A stretch of DNA of 64,000 nucleotides from positions 5,498,501 through 5,562,500 of the forward strand of contig WOAB01000109.1 in the NCBI GenBank assembly GCA_027886185.1, in the 5' to 3' direction. Of this stretch, positions 33,200 to 43,627 are shown piece after piece. The stretch comes from Rheum nobile (taxonomy: Eukaryota; Streptophyta; Magnoliopsida; Caryophyllales; Polygonaceae). The notes beneath the pieces are model-generated. The model saw only the letters and a list, made by a program, of their open reading frames with translations. It did not search any database and was not told the origin of the DNA. The translations under genes were made by a program, and so were the position numbers. Positions within the stretch are counted from its first letter, which is position 1; the number at the start of each line of letters is the position of its first letter.

Positions 33200-35437
33200 A
33201 TGTCAAGCGAAACGAACTCAGGGAGTGGCGATGCATATGGTAGAGCAGTGGGGAACGCATACAGAGAGCATGAATCCGCCTCGAGTCCGGAGTCCGAAGC
33301 TGCATCTTCATCTTCGAGTGAATCATCGCGTCGGACCATAACTAAAGTTGTTTCGAAGAGGCGAGCGCCGTGAGTTGACCAGGCAAGGGGCAAAGGTGTG
33401 GTTTCTCATCCTCCCGCTGCCAACGTCTCCCAAAGTAATCCCAAGGAGAAAGATCACGGAGTGTAGAGAGCTTTGCGAGTCATCGATTGAAAGTTGATCC
33501 TCCCCCGATTCCCGCGGTGATTCCAACTGAGGTTCCCATGGTGAAGGATCATCTAGGAAAGGACATGCGAAGTCTTGGGTCGACCACCACTGTCTCATTA
33601 TCCACCCTAGAAGATTTGGCAAGATCAATTCCGTGGCCAACAGGGATAGAACTATGTCTTCCTAAGAGAGAGAGGACTTCCTTTGTGCGATACGAAAATT
33701 GCGTGGTCGTCTTTGTGGCTAGCATCGAAGCTGGATTTTGTCTCCCTCTGCCTGACTTTTATCGCGATTTCTTGAGGCTTATCAATCTCAACCCTACCCA
33801 GTTGTACCCAACGCGTGGAGATATCTTAGTGGATACACAATGCGATGCTATCATTCTGGCCTTTCTCCCGATGCCCAACACATGCTTAAGATCTTCACTC
33901 TGAAGTACGACAGTGGTTTCTGCAATCTTAGCCTACCCACCCTAAACGTGATCAGTAAGCCTTCCAATGTGGGCAAGTGGAAGGACATGTGGTTCCTAGC
34001 GTGGTGCTCTTCTCACGCGGTCTTCAACTGCCAGTTGTTTTGTGGTCCTTTCATGCGTCCGGACAAGCCAGATCAGAAGGAAATTGACGCGTGCAAGAAT
34101 CAGTTCCGTAATGAGGGAAGTGCCCCTGACTACAAGCGCGTGATTACTCAAGATAACTTGGAGAAAGCAGGGCTTAGCTTGCCGCGCACAGCTAGACGCG
34201 ATGAGTCGGGTGGTAATTTGCTCTTTCGCCACTCTTTACACTTACGCATTGTATTAACTAACTCATGCATTCACAGGGATGAAGTCCGACTTCTTGCTCA
34301 AGAGGGCCAAAAAGATCGCGAGTGGATCCAAGTCGTTAGCCAAAGCAGTTGAGGATCAGGCCATGTAGGAGCAGGCCCCGGCTCCAACTCTTGACGCGAT
34401 GATTGTGAGTGAGACGACGACATCGTTGCTACTACCAGGCAGTCCAGTCGAGGCAGAGACGCAATGAGATAAACGCGACGCCCCTTCTCAAGCAGGTCGC
34501 AGGGAAAAGAGATCAAGGTCTGAGAGCAACGTTGATCCTGCTCCGATCGCTACCATAGGGAGGGCTGTCTTTGCCGTGCCAATGCCTTCTGTGTCCGACA
34601 TGCGTAAGCTGGCCATTCCAAATGATGTATGTGTAAGAGAGAAAGAATGGCTGACTTCTTTGTCTCCTCAAGTCCTTTAGTTGGAGGGCATGAAATACAT
34701 AGAGATGGTACGCTCTTCAATGCTTGCTCCTGATTTTTGTCACATTAATTTTGATTATCAACTCTTACCAGGTTTGATTTTACAGGCTCGTCTCAGCATG
34801 CTGGCGGCCATATCATACTGCAATGTCTTAGATGCCAAGTGCAAAGGCATTCGCGAAGAGAGGGAAGCCCGTGCAAAAGTGGCCGTGTTGACTAAGCAGG
34901 TTGAGCAATATACCGCAGAACTTGACAAGGCGAATGCCAACGCGACAAAGCTTGAGGAGGAGAAAGCAAAGCTTGAGGAGGAGAAAGCAAAGCTTGAGGA
35001 GGAGAAAGCAAAGCTCGAGGAGGAGCACGCGCTGATGAAGAAGAATGTTGAGGACCTTCAGCGCGCCATGTCCGAGAAAGATGACGAAGCGGTTAAGCTC
35101 AAGAAGCAACTCGATGCGTCTAATCTCGAAACTGAGAAGTGGCGCACCAGGGCAGAACGCGCGATCTCTGACTATCTCAAGTCGGAAGACTACCAGATGA
35201 AGCTGGCTGATGAGGTGGGACCCCATTGGGAGTAGGGCATAAGGATTAGAGTCAGGCAAGCGGTGGCGAGGTTTAGCGAGATCGATCCCAAGATTGTTTA
35301 TTTCACTCCGGACTACACGGATCTTTTTGGCGAGCCCCCGATCGAAGACCCTGTGGAAGGCGATAACCAAGCTATGGACGTGGATGCGAACGTCGCGACG
35401 AACAGTGCAACCTTGCTCGAGGATCGCAATGCTCCTT
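33200..35437 (+). pseudogene. Antisense additional ORF (gypsy-type transposon domain plus coiled coil)
   Basis: Runs plus-strand, opposite to the element's primer site. ATG at 33200 (MSSETNSGSGDAYGRAVGNA) follows an intron end CTTTTTCAG. Then come IEAGFCLPLPDFYRDFLRLI with NLNPTQLYPT (33730-33810) and KWKDMWFLAWCS (about 33980), which resemble the putative gypsy-type transposon domain found in extra ORFs of Tat elements. An intron at about 34211-34277 (GTGGTAATTT to TTCACAG) restores FLLKRAKKIASGSKSLAKA. Another at about 34709-34790 joins KYIEM to ARLSMLAAISYCN. The C-terminal third is a coiled coil with four KLEEEKA-type heptads from a 21 bp tandem repeat (34950-35030). Stops (33371, 34364, 35233) and a frameshift near 33835 disable it. 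Antisense extra ORFs are known in this lineage; their role is not. Confidence 0.7.
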
Positions 35438-35592
35438 GATTTCCACTAGGCGATTCATAGACTTTCTTAAGCTTTTCCACCTATATGTCATCGTATGAAA
35501 CAATTAGTAAGATATCAAATGAATGAAAAGCAACTTTTTGAACTTCGCCTTCTTTCTAGGTAATGGCAATCTTTGAGTGACATAGTAAACTT

Positions 35593-35801
35593 GAAGAACG
35601 CGGTGGCAGCCCCAAACTCGTTGGGGGATCTCACCCGTTTTAAAGAATGCGGTGGCAACCCCAAGCTCGTTGGGGAATCTCACCCGTTTTGAAGAACGCG
35701 GTGGCAGCCCCAAGCTCGTTGGGGGATCTCACCCGTTTTGAAGAACGCGGTGGCAGCCCCAAGCTCGTTGGGGGATCTCACCCGTTTTGAAGAACGCGGT
35801 G
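35593..35801. repeat. 49 bp tandem repeat, 4.3 copies
   Basis: Unit GAAGAACGCGGTGGCAGCCC then CAAGCTCGTTGGGGGATCTC and ACCCGTTTT. Each unit holds the inverted pair CCCCAA/TTGGGG around GCTCG. It lies between the antisense ORF and the primer site, so on the element's own strand it forms the leader region. Confidence 0.95.
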
Positions 35802-35857
35802 CACATCTTCTTCCGTCGCGTTCACAGAGGACCAAGCTGCCCTAGTGTGAGGAAGTT

Positions 35858-35875
35858 CCCCACGGTCGGCGCTAG
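35858..35875 (-). other. Primer binding site of the non-autonomous element
   Basis: Minus strand CTAGCGCCGACCGTGGGG directly abuts the inner end of the right LTR. It matches the TGGCGCCCACCGTGGGGC site at 2598-2615 in 14 of 18 positions, which places this element in the same broad lineage and sets its orientation. Confidence 0.7.
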
Positions 35876-36682
35876 TGATGATGCCCAAGTTTTCTAAGTA
35901 AACAAAGTATAAAGCTTATAAAAGACTTGGTCCTGGATGAACGCGATAAATCTGTATGGATATAAGCACACAAACTCAACGATTTTTAACGAGGTTCGGA
36001 TAAAGCCTACTCCTCGTGGCCTCAAGTAGGAGAGCCAAATCCACTAAATACGTCAAAGGATTATGAGAGAGCACAAGGTTCAGATCAGACACATACAAAG
36101 CAGAAGACGACAAACTCGAATAAAGTACGCGATACACTATAGATGGCGAGCGCGAAGCTTTCCACTCTTTTTCAATTTCATGGGAATCATCACAGATCTT
36201 GAAAAAGCTTAAAACAAGCTTGTCGGCCTGTCTCTTCCCTTTTTCTTCAACCCCTTTTTATGAAGGGGTCTTGGGCTATTTATAGGCAAGGAGTCCTGCT
36301 CCAAGTCGGTCCGAAAGCGGGGATACGTGTCGTCTCGTGATTCATCTAGCGATAGACGTCGGCAAGTAAGTGTAGGGCCGTGATTGGACCAGCAAGGCGG
36401 GAAGACGCGTGTCGATCTTAAAAAGATGCATGGCTGGCATGCCCGGATTGGTCAGATGGATTTGAGACGGCTTGGCAGCGTCCGACAGATACCACGCGAT
36501 CATATGGAATTGACGCGCTACAGGTGCTTTGAGGTCTCTTATTACTCTGTGATGAGCTCTTTTACGTGTTGGGCGCGTTCTTTCTTGTTGGCTCGCGATC
36601 TTCCTCCTTGATGAAAGGTCATGAGAGGGATAAATATGGACATCCAACGCGTTAAGTGCTATAAAAATAGCGCGATCCATCA
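35876..36682 (-). repeat. 5' LTR (right) of the non-autonomous element
   Basis: 807 bp, partner of 31438-32243. TG...CA ends; outer flank is the ACACG duplication. Confidence 0.88.
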
Positions 36683-36687
36683 ACACG

Positions 36688-37082
36688 TACATGCAGTATC
36701 AACGAAATTAATGCACTCGTAATGCTACTAGAGTTGTGTCCAGAAGCTAGCAGTGGATGAACGAGTCGGATCATTTTCAAGTGTAGGTCGTTACTATTTA
36801 CTAAGGTGCGAAGTCTTTATATATTCATATCATTTTTATTTTGATGTAATTAATGAAGTTTGACAAATGTTGGAGCTAGCTTTTAGGTATGTACACTCGA
36901 GGATTCTGATCTGTAGGGTGTCGTTGGCGATGCTGATGCACCTAATCTCGTGTGGGCATATGGCGTCATTTAAATTACCCAAGAATTGTATACACGATGA
37001 CGTACCAAGCCTCCAATAAACGAATGATGTCATTACCTGCTACGTCATATATGGTGTTTATATAATAGAACCCAAAATACTA
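36688..37082. other. Intergenic spacer
   Basis: Continues the sequence interrupted by the LTR element. No motif recognised. Confidence 0.4.
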
Positions 37083-37500
37083 AATAGACTTGATCAAACA
37101 CGGATCCGGACAGGGCCGGATTCATTTTATCGACCCGTTTAAACGGGCCGGGTTCGGGCCCGTCCTGTTATTCGGGCCAGAATCCTTAACCGGGTCCGTC
37201 CGTAATTCCGGACCGGGTCGGCTCGCGGGCGGCCCGGCTACTCATTCTCAAGTATTTTTTTATATTTTTTATTCTCCAAACTAATTATTTAATACTATTA
37301 ATAAAAAAAGGATAAATAATTTTAGGTTATGATTTTTTTATTATATATATTTATTATATATATTTATATTAATTAAAAATAATATGCGGGCCGGGCCGAG
37401 CGGTCCATACAGGCCTGAACCTGTAACCGGACCCGGCCCGCTTATCTATCCGAGCCGGGTCAAACGACCCGTTCGAACAAGAATCATTGTCCAAGCCCAT
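37083..37500. mobile_element. Putative non-autonomous DNA element with GGCCCGG-rich arms
   Basis: Two GC-rich arms (37100-37245 and 37385-37480) built of GGCCGGGTTCGGGCCC, ACCCGTTTAAACGGGC and ACCCGGCCCGC-like words enclose a 140 bp AT-only core. The composition resembles the arms of the hAT-type element at 50795-52063. The arms are roughly inverted relative to each other. I could not find clear terminal repeats or a target duplication. Confidence 0.4.
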
Positions 37501-37837
37501 ATTATTTGCCGAGTGGGCTAACCTGCGTTTGTTCAGGTTTAATACTAATCCCCCAATTCAACTACTTTACTTGGATTTTTAGTACAACCAGGGAGCGAGG
37601 AATCAACGTCGGGTTCGCCCCGCTTTTCTCAGGCAAACATTTAGGGATTTCGTGGGAATTTAGATTCTATCCTTTGAATTTAATATTATTATAATATAAA
37701 TATAAGGGTGCGAATCCGATGAGAAATGAGAATAGTTTATAGTCTTTGGATTTTTTAAATTCAAAAGTTATGATTAGACTATCATTTAAGTGATCATGTT
37801 TTTAAGTGGATAATTAACCGGTCAAACCGATTATCAG

Positions 37838-37869
37838 TCGGTCAACGCTCGAGCTCCGGCGTTGACCGA
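37838..37869. repeat. Hairpin with 11 bp perfect arms
   Basis: TCGGTCAACGC, a 10-base spacer, then GCGTTGACCGA, followed at 37873 by a run of T. A wider mirror is GTGATC at about 37791 versus GATCAC at about 37890. Purely structural; no function assigned. Confidence 0.7.
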
Positions 37870-38429
37870 TCAATTTTTTTTTTTTAGGGATCACTTTTTT
37901 TACTTAAAATGACATGTGTGCCTATATTTTGACTTGTATGTGTATCTATATTGTTCTATATGTGATACAAAATTTTAAAAGGCGTTGTCCGGCCTAAGTT
38001 TTTTTTTTCAGCCCATTTTTTCCGGATTTATTTTTTGCTTGCACTGACATGTGTACTATTTGTTACTTGTATGTGTATCAATATTGATTTATATGTGTAT
38101 TAAAATTGACTTGAATGTATTAGGATATATAAATATATCGATGACTCAGACCATAAAAAGAATTGAACTACCATTCAACAAATTCTCGCAACCTTCACGC
38201 CAATACCTGAATTGTAATTACGTCCAGAAATAATGAAAATTATAGGATTGTAACGACATTGTAATCAATGTGAAAAAATCAACATGTTATAATTGTTCTT
38301 CACATCGCCCAAAAAAATAGATACCATGCGCACAAATATATAAAGGGGAAGAAGACCGATCACACGGTCTTTCCTATTGCGTTTAACTAACTTCTATATC
38401 CCTATAAAAAAAAGCTTCTATATCATATA

Positions 38430-39572
38430 CTCCCTCCGTCCCATAATGTTCGTCATGTTTTCGTTTTGGGCGTCCCATTTTGTTTGTCATACTTCATTTT
38501 ATTTCCTTTTTCATCCATCTTTTATTTTCAATATTACCCTTATTTATTCCATCTTTTACACCATTTTATCCCTCATTCAAAAACATCCAATCATCTCACC
38601 TACCATCTTCATCCATCTCAAACTCCATTAATATTCACCATTTTTATCCTTAACCTAAAACTTAATAAACCATATTTCATTAACCTAATTAATCTAATTA
38701 ATTAAAATTTTAAATAATTAATTATACTATTCCTAAATCCATTAACTTAACCCAAATTCATATTTTTAACCAAATTAACCCAAATCCATATTTTAACCTA
38801 ATCCATATTAACATACTCCTAATCTACCCATTTAACCGACCTAATCTACCCAGCCCAATTAACATAAACCCTAATCTACCCAGCCCAGCCCATATCCCAC
38901 CCTAACCCTAAATATCCTAACATGGCCTAATCTGTCTCCTCTCTCATTCTTCTCTCTCGTCTCAGACTCTCCTCTCTCATTCTCTCGTCTCAGACTCTCG
39001 TATGAGCTCTCTCCCTCGTCGATTGCCAGATCTGCCTCTCTTAGGCCCGCACCGTCCTCCCCCTTCCCCACCACCGGCGGCCTCTCTCTCAAGCGGTCTC
39101 TCTCTGGCTGTCCCTCTCCAGATCTGCCTCTCCGAGGCTCCGCTCCGCTCGCCGTCCCGCTCCGCTCGCCGCTCCGCTCGCCGTCCCTCTCTGGCCGTCC
39201 CTCTCCAGATCTGCCTCTCTGAGGCTCCGCTCCGCTCGTCGTCCCGCTCCGCTCGACGTCCCTCTCTGGCCGTCCCTCTCCAGATCTGCCTCTCCGATTG
39301 CCAGATCTGCCTCTCCGAGGCTCCGCTCGCCGCGGTCTCTCTTCTGTGAATTTCGTGTAGATTTGTGGGGTTTGTCTTTCAAATTTTGAGTTGTTTTGTA
39401 ATTTCACAGATCTGTGGGTTTGCCTTTCAAAATTCAAATTGTTGTTTTTTCTTCTTTAAGAATTTCTGAAATCAAATTTTGAGTTTGTTCTGTAATTTGA
39501 TTGTACTGTTTCAGAGTTTCTTAATCCAAGAGTCATTTGTACTTTAGGACAAACATTTCGGGATAGAGGGAG
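38430..39572. mobile_element. Stowaway/mariner-ended element with GC-rich cargo
   Basis: 1143 bp between TA dinucleotides (38428-38429, 39573-39574). Ends are CTCCCTCCGTCCCATAATGT and, reverse-complemented, CTCCCTCTATCCCGAAATGT: the Stowaway signature with TA target. This is several times longer than a usual MITE. The left half is AT-rich; 38940-39350 is GC-rich with imperfect repeats of CCAGATCTGCCTCTCCGAGG and CGCTCCGCTCGCCGTC, looking like a captured or internal 5' UTR/exon. No transposase seen. Confidence 0.75.
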
Positions 39573-39602
39573 TACTATATAACTTCATTCCGATAAAATA
39601 AT

Positions 39603-39883
39603 CGGTTTTTCTAGTGTGTGTCCATGAGCACACTCTAACAATTAAAATAGAAAACTATCTACAAGATATTTCTTAATAGAGAATGGATAAACCCTTAAGA
39701 AAAAAAATTAAAGTAATGACTAAAAAAATTATTGTTAAAAATGAGCTTGTTAGAATCTACAAGATATTTCCTAATAGAGAATGGATAAACCCTTAAGAAA
39801 AAAGATTAAACTAGTGGTTAAAAAAATTATTGTTAAAAATGGGCTTGTTAGAGTGTGTCCATGGACACACACTAGAAAAAATC
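39603..39883. mobile_element. Mutator-type MITE with internal tandem duplication
   Basis: 281 bp with long inverted ends: TTTTTCTAGTGTGTGTCCAT on the left and the same word reverse-complemented on the right, about 34 of 36 positions matching. Flanks are TAAAATAAT at 39594-39602 and 39884-39892, a 9 bp duplication. The inside holds two 98 bp copies (39658-39755, 39756-39853). No coding capacity. Its right duplication supplies the TA target of the next Stowaway. Confidence 0.85.
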
Positions 39884-39893
39884 TAAAATAATA

Positions 39894-40138
39894 CTCCCTC
39901 CGTCCCATTTGACTTTTTGTCACTGTTCACAGTTGAAGGGAATCTTCAAGATTTCTTCCAATATATAAGAAAAAACATAGTCATGTGTAATCTTGTTTGA
40001 TTCGTCTCAACGAGTACTTTGATAATATCAAAAAATTATAATCTTTAGGGTTATCTAATTAGAGATATTAACGATACAAAACCCGTCTCATCATTTAAAT
40101 TCAGTCAAAATGGGGCTTATAATATGGGACAAAGGTAG
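39894..40138. mobile_element. Stowaway MITE, copy 1
   Basis: 245 bp, ends CTCCCTCCGTCCCATTTGAC and (reverse complement) CTACCTTTGTCCCATATTAT, TA on both sides. The body contains ACTGTTCACAGTTGAAGG and TTTGATTCGTCTCAACGAGT and matches copy 2 at 58478-58736 along its length. Confidence 0.9.
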
Positions 40139-40697
40139 TATACATGTACTATTATGAGCTCACAACTTACGTACAAATGAGATAGATGCTTTATTTTTTC
40201 TATGACGCAATCCCGTGTACGTCATCACACTTACGTGACAGGCAGACATCGTACATCCTCCACCAACGTGTTTTTTACATCTTAATTTCCCTTGTCTGGG
40301 AAGCAGTTGCTTGCCAGTTCGCTCAGTAGCAAGTAGCAACGTATTTCTCGTAAATATAACTTATCTATACTAATATAAAAGTTCACATATTTTCCACAAT
40401 AAATGTTTCCATTTAAGAGAATTTTATATTTAGCTCAAATAAATTTTGCTATATATTTCAAACTTTACAATTTTAAAACCAATTTATAATTGTATATCTT
40501 GATGGTATTTTTGTTAGAGTATATAAGCTAAAAATAGATAACTTAATGACATACTAAATTATAAATTAACAATTTGAAAAAATAAAACAAAATCTTTTAC
40601 CCACAACTACGTATATCACAATAAAAACTACTCTTAAAATTAATATATGTTAAACATCATTATATTATACAAAAAAAAATGAAAAAACTTATACACG

Positions 40698-41470
40698 AGT
40701 ATAAGAGACTATCTAATCTAGCTTAACCTACATGTACAACTTAGGTTCTTAAGCCATTAATAAAATAATGTTTCAATTTTTTTTTTAAATCTCACATAGC
40801 CCGATTTGAAAATTCGTCAAATATATATGCAATAGTGATAATTAAATGTTAGTAAAGTTCTATTACCGTTGACTATATATATGAATTATGAAAAAACAAT
40901 TTTTTTTAAAAACATTCAAATCCTTTTATATTATACAGAAATAATGATTAAACTTTGCAGGAGTATAACCGACTATCTAATCTAACCTAACCTAACCTAC
41001 ATCTACAACATTGGTTCTTAAGCCATTAAAAAATTAATGTTTCAAAAATTAAAAAGAATCTCACATATATAGCATTATATGAAAGTTCGTCAAATATATA
41101 TCCAATATTAATAACTAAATGTTAATAATATTCTAACCATTGTCACTATATCTATGAAATATGAAAGGAACAATTAATAAAAAAACATCCAAACCTATTA
41201 TATTATACAAAAATAATGAAAAATTTACGCACGAGTATAACCGACTATCTAATCTAATCTAACCTAACTTACATGTATAGCTTTGGTTCTTAAGCCATTA
41301 AAAAATAAAAAATAAAAAAATAAAAATTCAAAAAATAAAAAGAATCTCATATAGCATCATTTGAAAAATGATCAAATTTATATATAATATTGATAATTAA
41401 ATTTAAATAATAATCTTAACCGTTGTCGACTATATATATATAATATGAAATGACAAATTAAAAAAAACAT
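40698..41470. repeat. Three tandem copies of a 265-275 bp unit
   Basis: Each copy runs from GACTATCTAATCTA through GGTTCTTAAGCCATTA, AATCTCACATA, CGTCAAATATATA and an ACCGTTG-like word to ATATGAAA. Divergence between copies is considerable, so this is old. Confidence 0.8.
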
Positions 41471-42008
41471 CTATATCATATTTGAGACAGTACGAATGAC
41501 ATGATAAGTTGTGTCCATTAGTTATAACTTCCTAATTACTAAAAGTTTGAAAGGAACTAGCTTAGAAGCAATATCCATTTATATTTCTATAGTAATTTTC
41601 TAAATTTAAAACAATTAATTCTCATTAAGTATTCAATTAATATTAATATATTAACTTTTCATTTAAAAAATTGCAATCGAGCCTATAATTTCTTACTGCC
41701 ATATTATAAAAAGTCAATTTACACCCAACCCATCCCCAATAAACACTTTCAATTTTACAAAATTGTTTTTTTTCACCCAAAACAACACAATAGTACATTT
41801 TCATTATTATTGTTATCACATTACCAATTTGTATATCTATCCTAAATGTAAAGTAATATTTTTCATTAATAAATGTTTATATTCAATAGGAAAAAATGTC
41901 ATTTATATATAGTTAAAAAATTGTCATATATAATCATCTTTATTTTATTTAAGTTTTTGTCATTAATAAACTATAGTCAAATTGTATAAACTTTAGTATT
42001 CTAATTTG

Positions 42009-42114
42009 GGTCTCTCGGGAAACATCCTCTTGAATTGTCGGGGTATGGATGTGTACATCTGGACCTCCCAGACCCTGCCTCGGTGGGATTATATTGGGTT
42101 GATTATTGTTGTTG
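42009..42114 (+). mobile_element. 5'-truncated Au-like SINE
   Basis: GGTCTCTCGGGAAACATCCT, then GGTATGGATGTGTACATCTG, CCTCCCAGACCCTGCCTCGG and TGGGATTATATTGGGTTG with a TTGTTGTTG tail, the recognisable 3' half of the Au SINE family. Flanked by TAATTTG (42002-42008, 42115-42121). The tRNA-derived promoter part is missing. An AT-rich sequence around it is duplicated (41934-42006 and 42138-42222) and only one copy carries the SINE. Confidence 0.8.
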
Positions 42115-42599
42115 TAATTTGATATCATGATTGAATTTATCATCTTTAATTTATTTAAGTTTTTGTTATAAAATAAACTATGATTGAATTTATAAATTAT
42201 AGTATTCTAATTTGATATTATAAAAATCTCAACTCTTAATGTTTTGTATTGTACAACAAAATATAATTACTCCTTATTTAGAGTACATAACATAAATACT
42301 TTATCAAAACTATTAGAAAATCATCAACATAAAGATAAGCCAATTTTTAACAAATTAAACTAAATACTTTATTCATTACTATTCATAATTACAAATTAAA
42401 TTACCCAATTAGAAATCGTTAATACTATATAGCCTACATTTTAGAAAATATAAACGATGGTCTTTAATTATGAAACAAAAAAGTACAAATTTCTTATTTA
42501 TATATTATAAAAAATAAAAATAATAACATATTTTGTTCCGTATGGAGTATGGATTTAGCCATCTAGTTATATAGATGAAGAAATGGAATCATATGCGGA

Positions 42600-43213
42600 C
42601 AATAGTTATTGTAGAACATGCGGACCACTTTATGGCCATTTGACCAGTTTCATTCAATGGCAAAGATTCAACGCGCATCATTTAAAATTTTAATTGAAAT
42701 GGGGGTATTTTATGTATTTTATCTAAAAATCTACTTCTCCTACATTGCTTCTGATCTGTCTCTAGCGTCCATCGAACCCCCATCCTTGCACGCTCTTTCC
42801 TTCCACTTCTTCCTCCCAGCCTCCTCCATTACGGCTTCGGCGTCCTCGTCATGATTTTGATTTGTGTTCCCACCACCGTAGGATTCCACTTGGTGGATTG
42901 CTTGATCGCGAGAGCCTCTTCATTCAGAAACCCTAATTTCGAGCTCGTATGCACCATTTCGGTTTAGTGAGTTTCGATTTACGACATTGAGATGGTGAAA
43001 TGTATGATTTAGAAACCCTATTTAGTGTTTATTCTTTTGTAATCGGATAAATTGAATGTTTTTCTACTTGAAGATTGAATTGTTTACTGTTTGCTCTGTA
43101 TATTGCTATTGCAGGAGTAGATGTTTTGAGGGATGGACAACACGACCATAAATCCTGGAGTTGAGGAGGTTTTTCAACTCTGATCAAAGGTGTTAATTTA
43201 AACATGTAACTTT
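42600..43213 (+). other. Possible remnant of a host gene 5' region
   Basis: 42740-43010 is GC-richer than its surroundings, with UTR- or exon-like composition (TTCCTCCCAGCCTCCTCC, GAAACCCTAATTTCGAGC). It is cut at 43213 by the copia element. The sequence that should follow resumes at 48532-48612, is cut by the solo LTR, and continues at 50109. I do not recognise a protein. Confidence 0.3.
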
Positions 43214-43619
43214 TGTTGAAACATGAGAATCGATGTGTGAAATAGGAAAGAGAAACGAAAAGCATGAAACCTTGGAGAAGAATCAACAAGAACACTCCAC
43301 GATCCAGTATAGATCGTGAGCGAATCAAAACCTCAGTATAAAGCTCTGTAAACAAGAGCTTGAATATGTACAGTGGAAAACCTGTTACAACCGACTAAAA
43401 GAAGACAAACGAAGATATTTATATCTAAACCGGTGCTACTAAACCGAATACATTTATTTATAACAAAAAGCCGAGCCATCAAATAATTGCTTGAACCAAA
43501 CCAGCATTCAAACACCTCGTCCCGCCTGTGATGAAGTGCAGTAGCAGATTACTGAATTTGTGTGGTGACCAAGCTCCATGCCTGTTGAAGCGCCAGCTCG
43601 GTCACCATGAATCTCTACA
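43214..43619 (-). repeat. 3' LTR (left) of the copia element
   Basis: 406 bp. Plus strand TGTTGAAACATGAG...AATCTCTACA. Carries 9 bp absent from the right LTR (within AAGAAGACAAACGAAGATAT). Confidence 0.92.
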
Positions 43620-43627
43620 GCCCCCCC

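Larger units (their letters stand above)
31438..36682 (-). mobile_element. Complete non-autonomous Tat-like LTR retrotransposon
   Basis: 5245 bp with direct LTRs at 31438-32243 and 35876-36682 (about 96 percent identical by eye, TGATGATGCCC...GATCCATCA) and a perfect 5 bp target duplication ACACG (31433-31437, 36683-36687). Next to the right LTR the minus strand reads CTAGCGCCGACCGTGGGG, related to the TGGCGCC primer site of the gypsy element at 2598. The minus strand next to the left LTR reads CAAGGGGCTG, a possible polypurine tract. Transcription is therefore minus-directed. No gag, protease, RT or integrase is present; the only ORF runs on the opposite strand. Confidence 0.88.
40364..42566 (+). 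mobile_element. Possible non-autonomous Helitron (weak)
   Basis: Starts TCTATACTAATATAAAAG preceded by A and ends ATCTAG followed by T, the pattern of Helitron insertion between A and T with a TC start and CTAG end. No convincing GC hairpin precedes the end, so support is weak. Inside are three tandem copies of a 265-275 bp unit, each opening GAGTATAA..GACTATCTAATCTA (about 40698, 40961 and 41234) with TTGGTTCTTAAGCCATTAA. The SINE at 42009-42114 lies within. Confidence 0.28.

Noticed and set aside
34681..35235. Host coiled-coil protein gene
   Set aside because: It is the C-terminal exon of the antisense ORF within the LTR element, linked to the preceding exons by splice borders.
37838..37890. 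Bacterial-type terminator (hairpin plus T run)
   Set aside because: The host is a eukaryote; the T run is one of many in an AT-rich spacer and no gene ends here.
38871..39437. 188-codon Arg/Gly/Glu-rich minus-strand frame
   Set aside because: Arises from the GC-rich repeats inside the Stowaway-ended element; composition is that of the repeat and no domain is visible.
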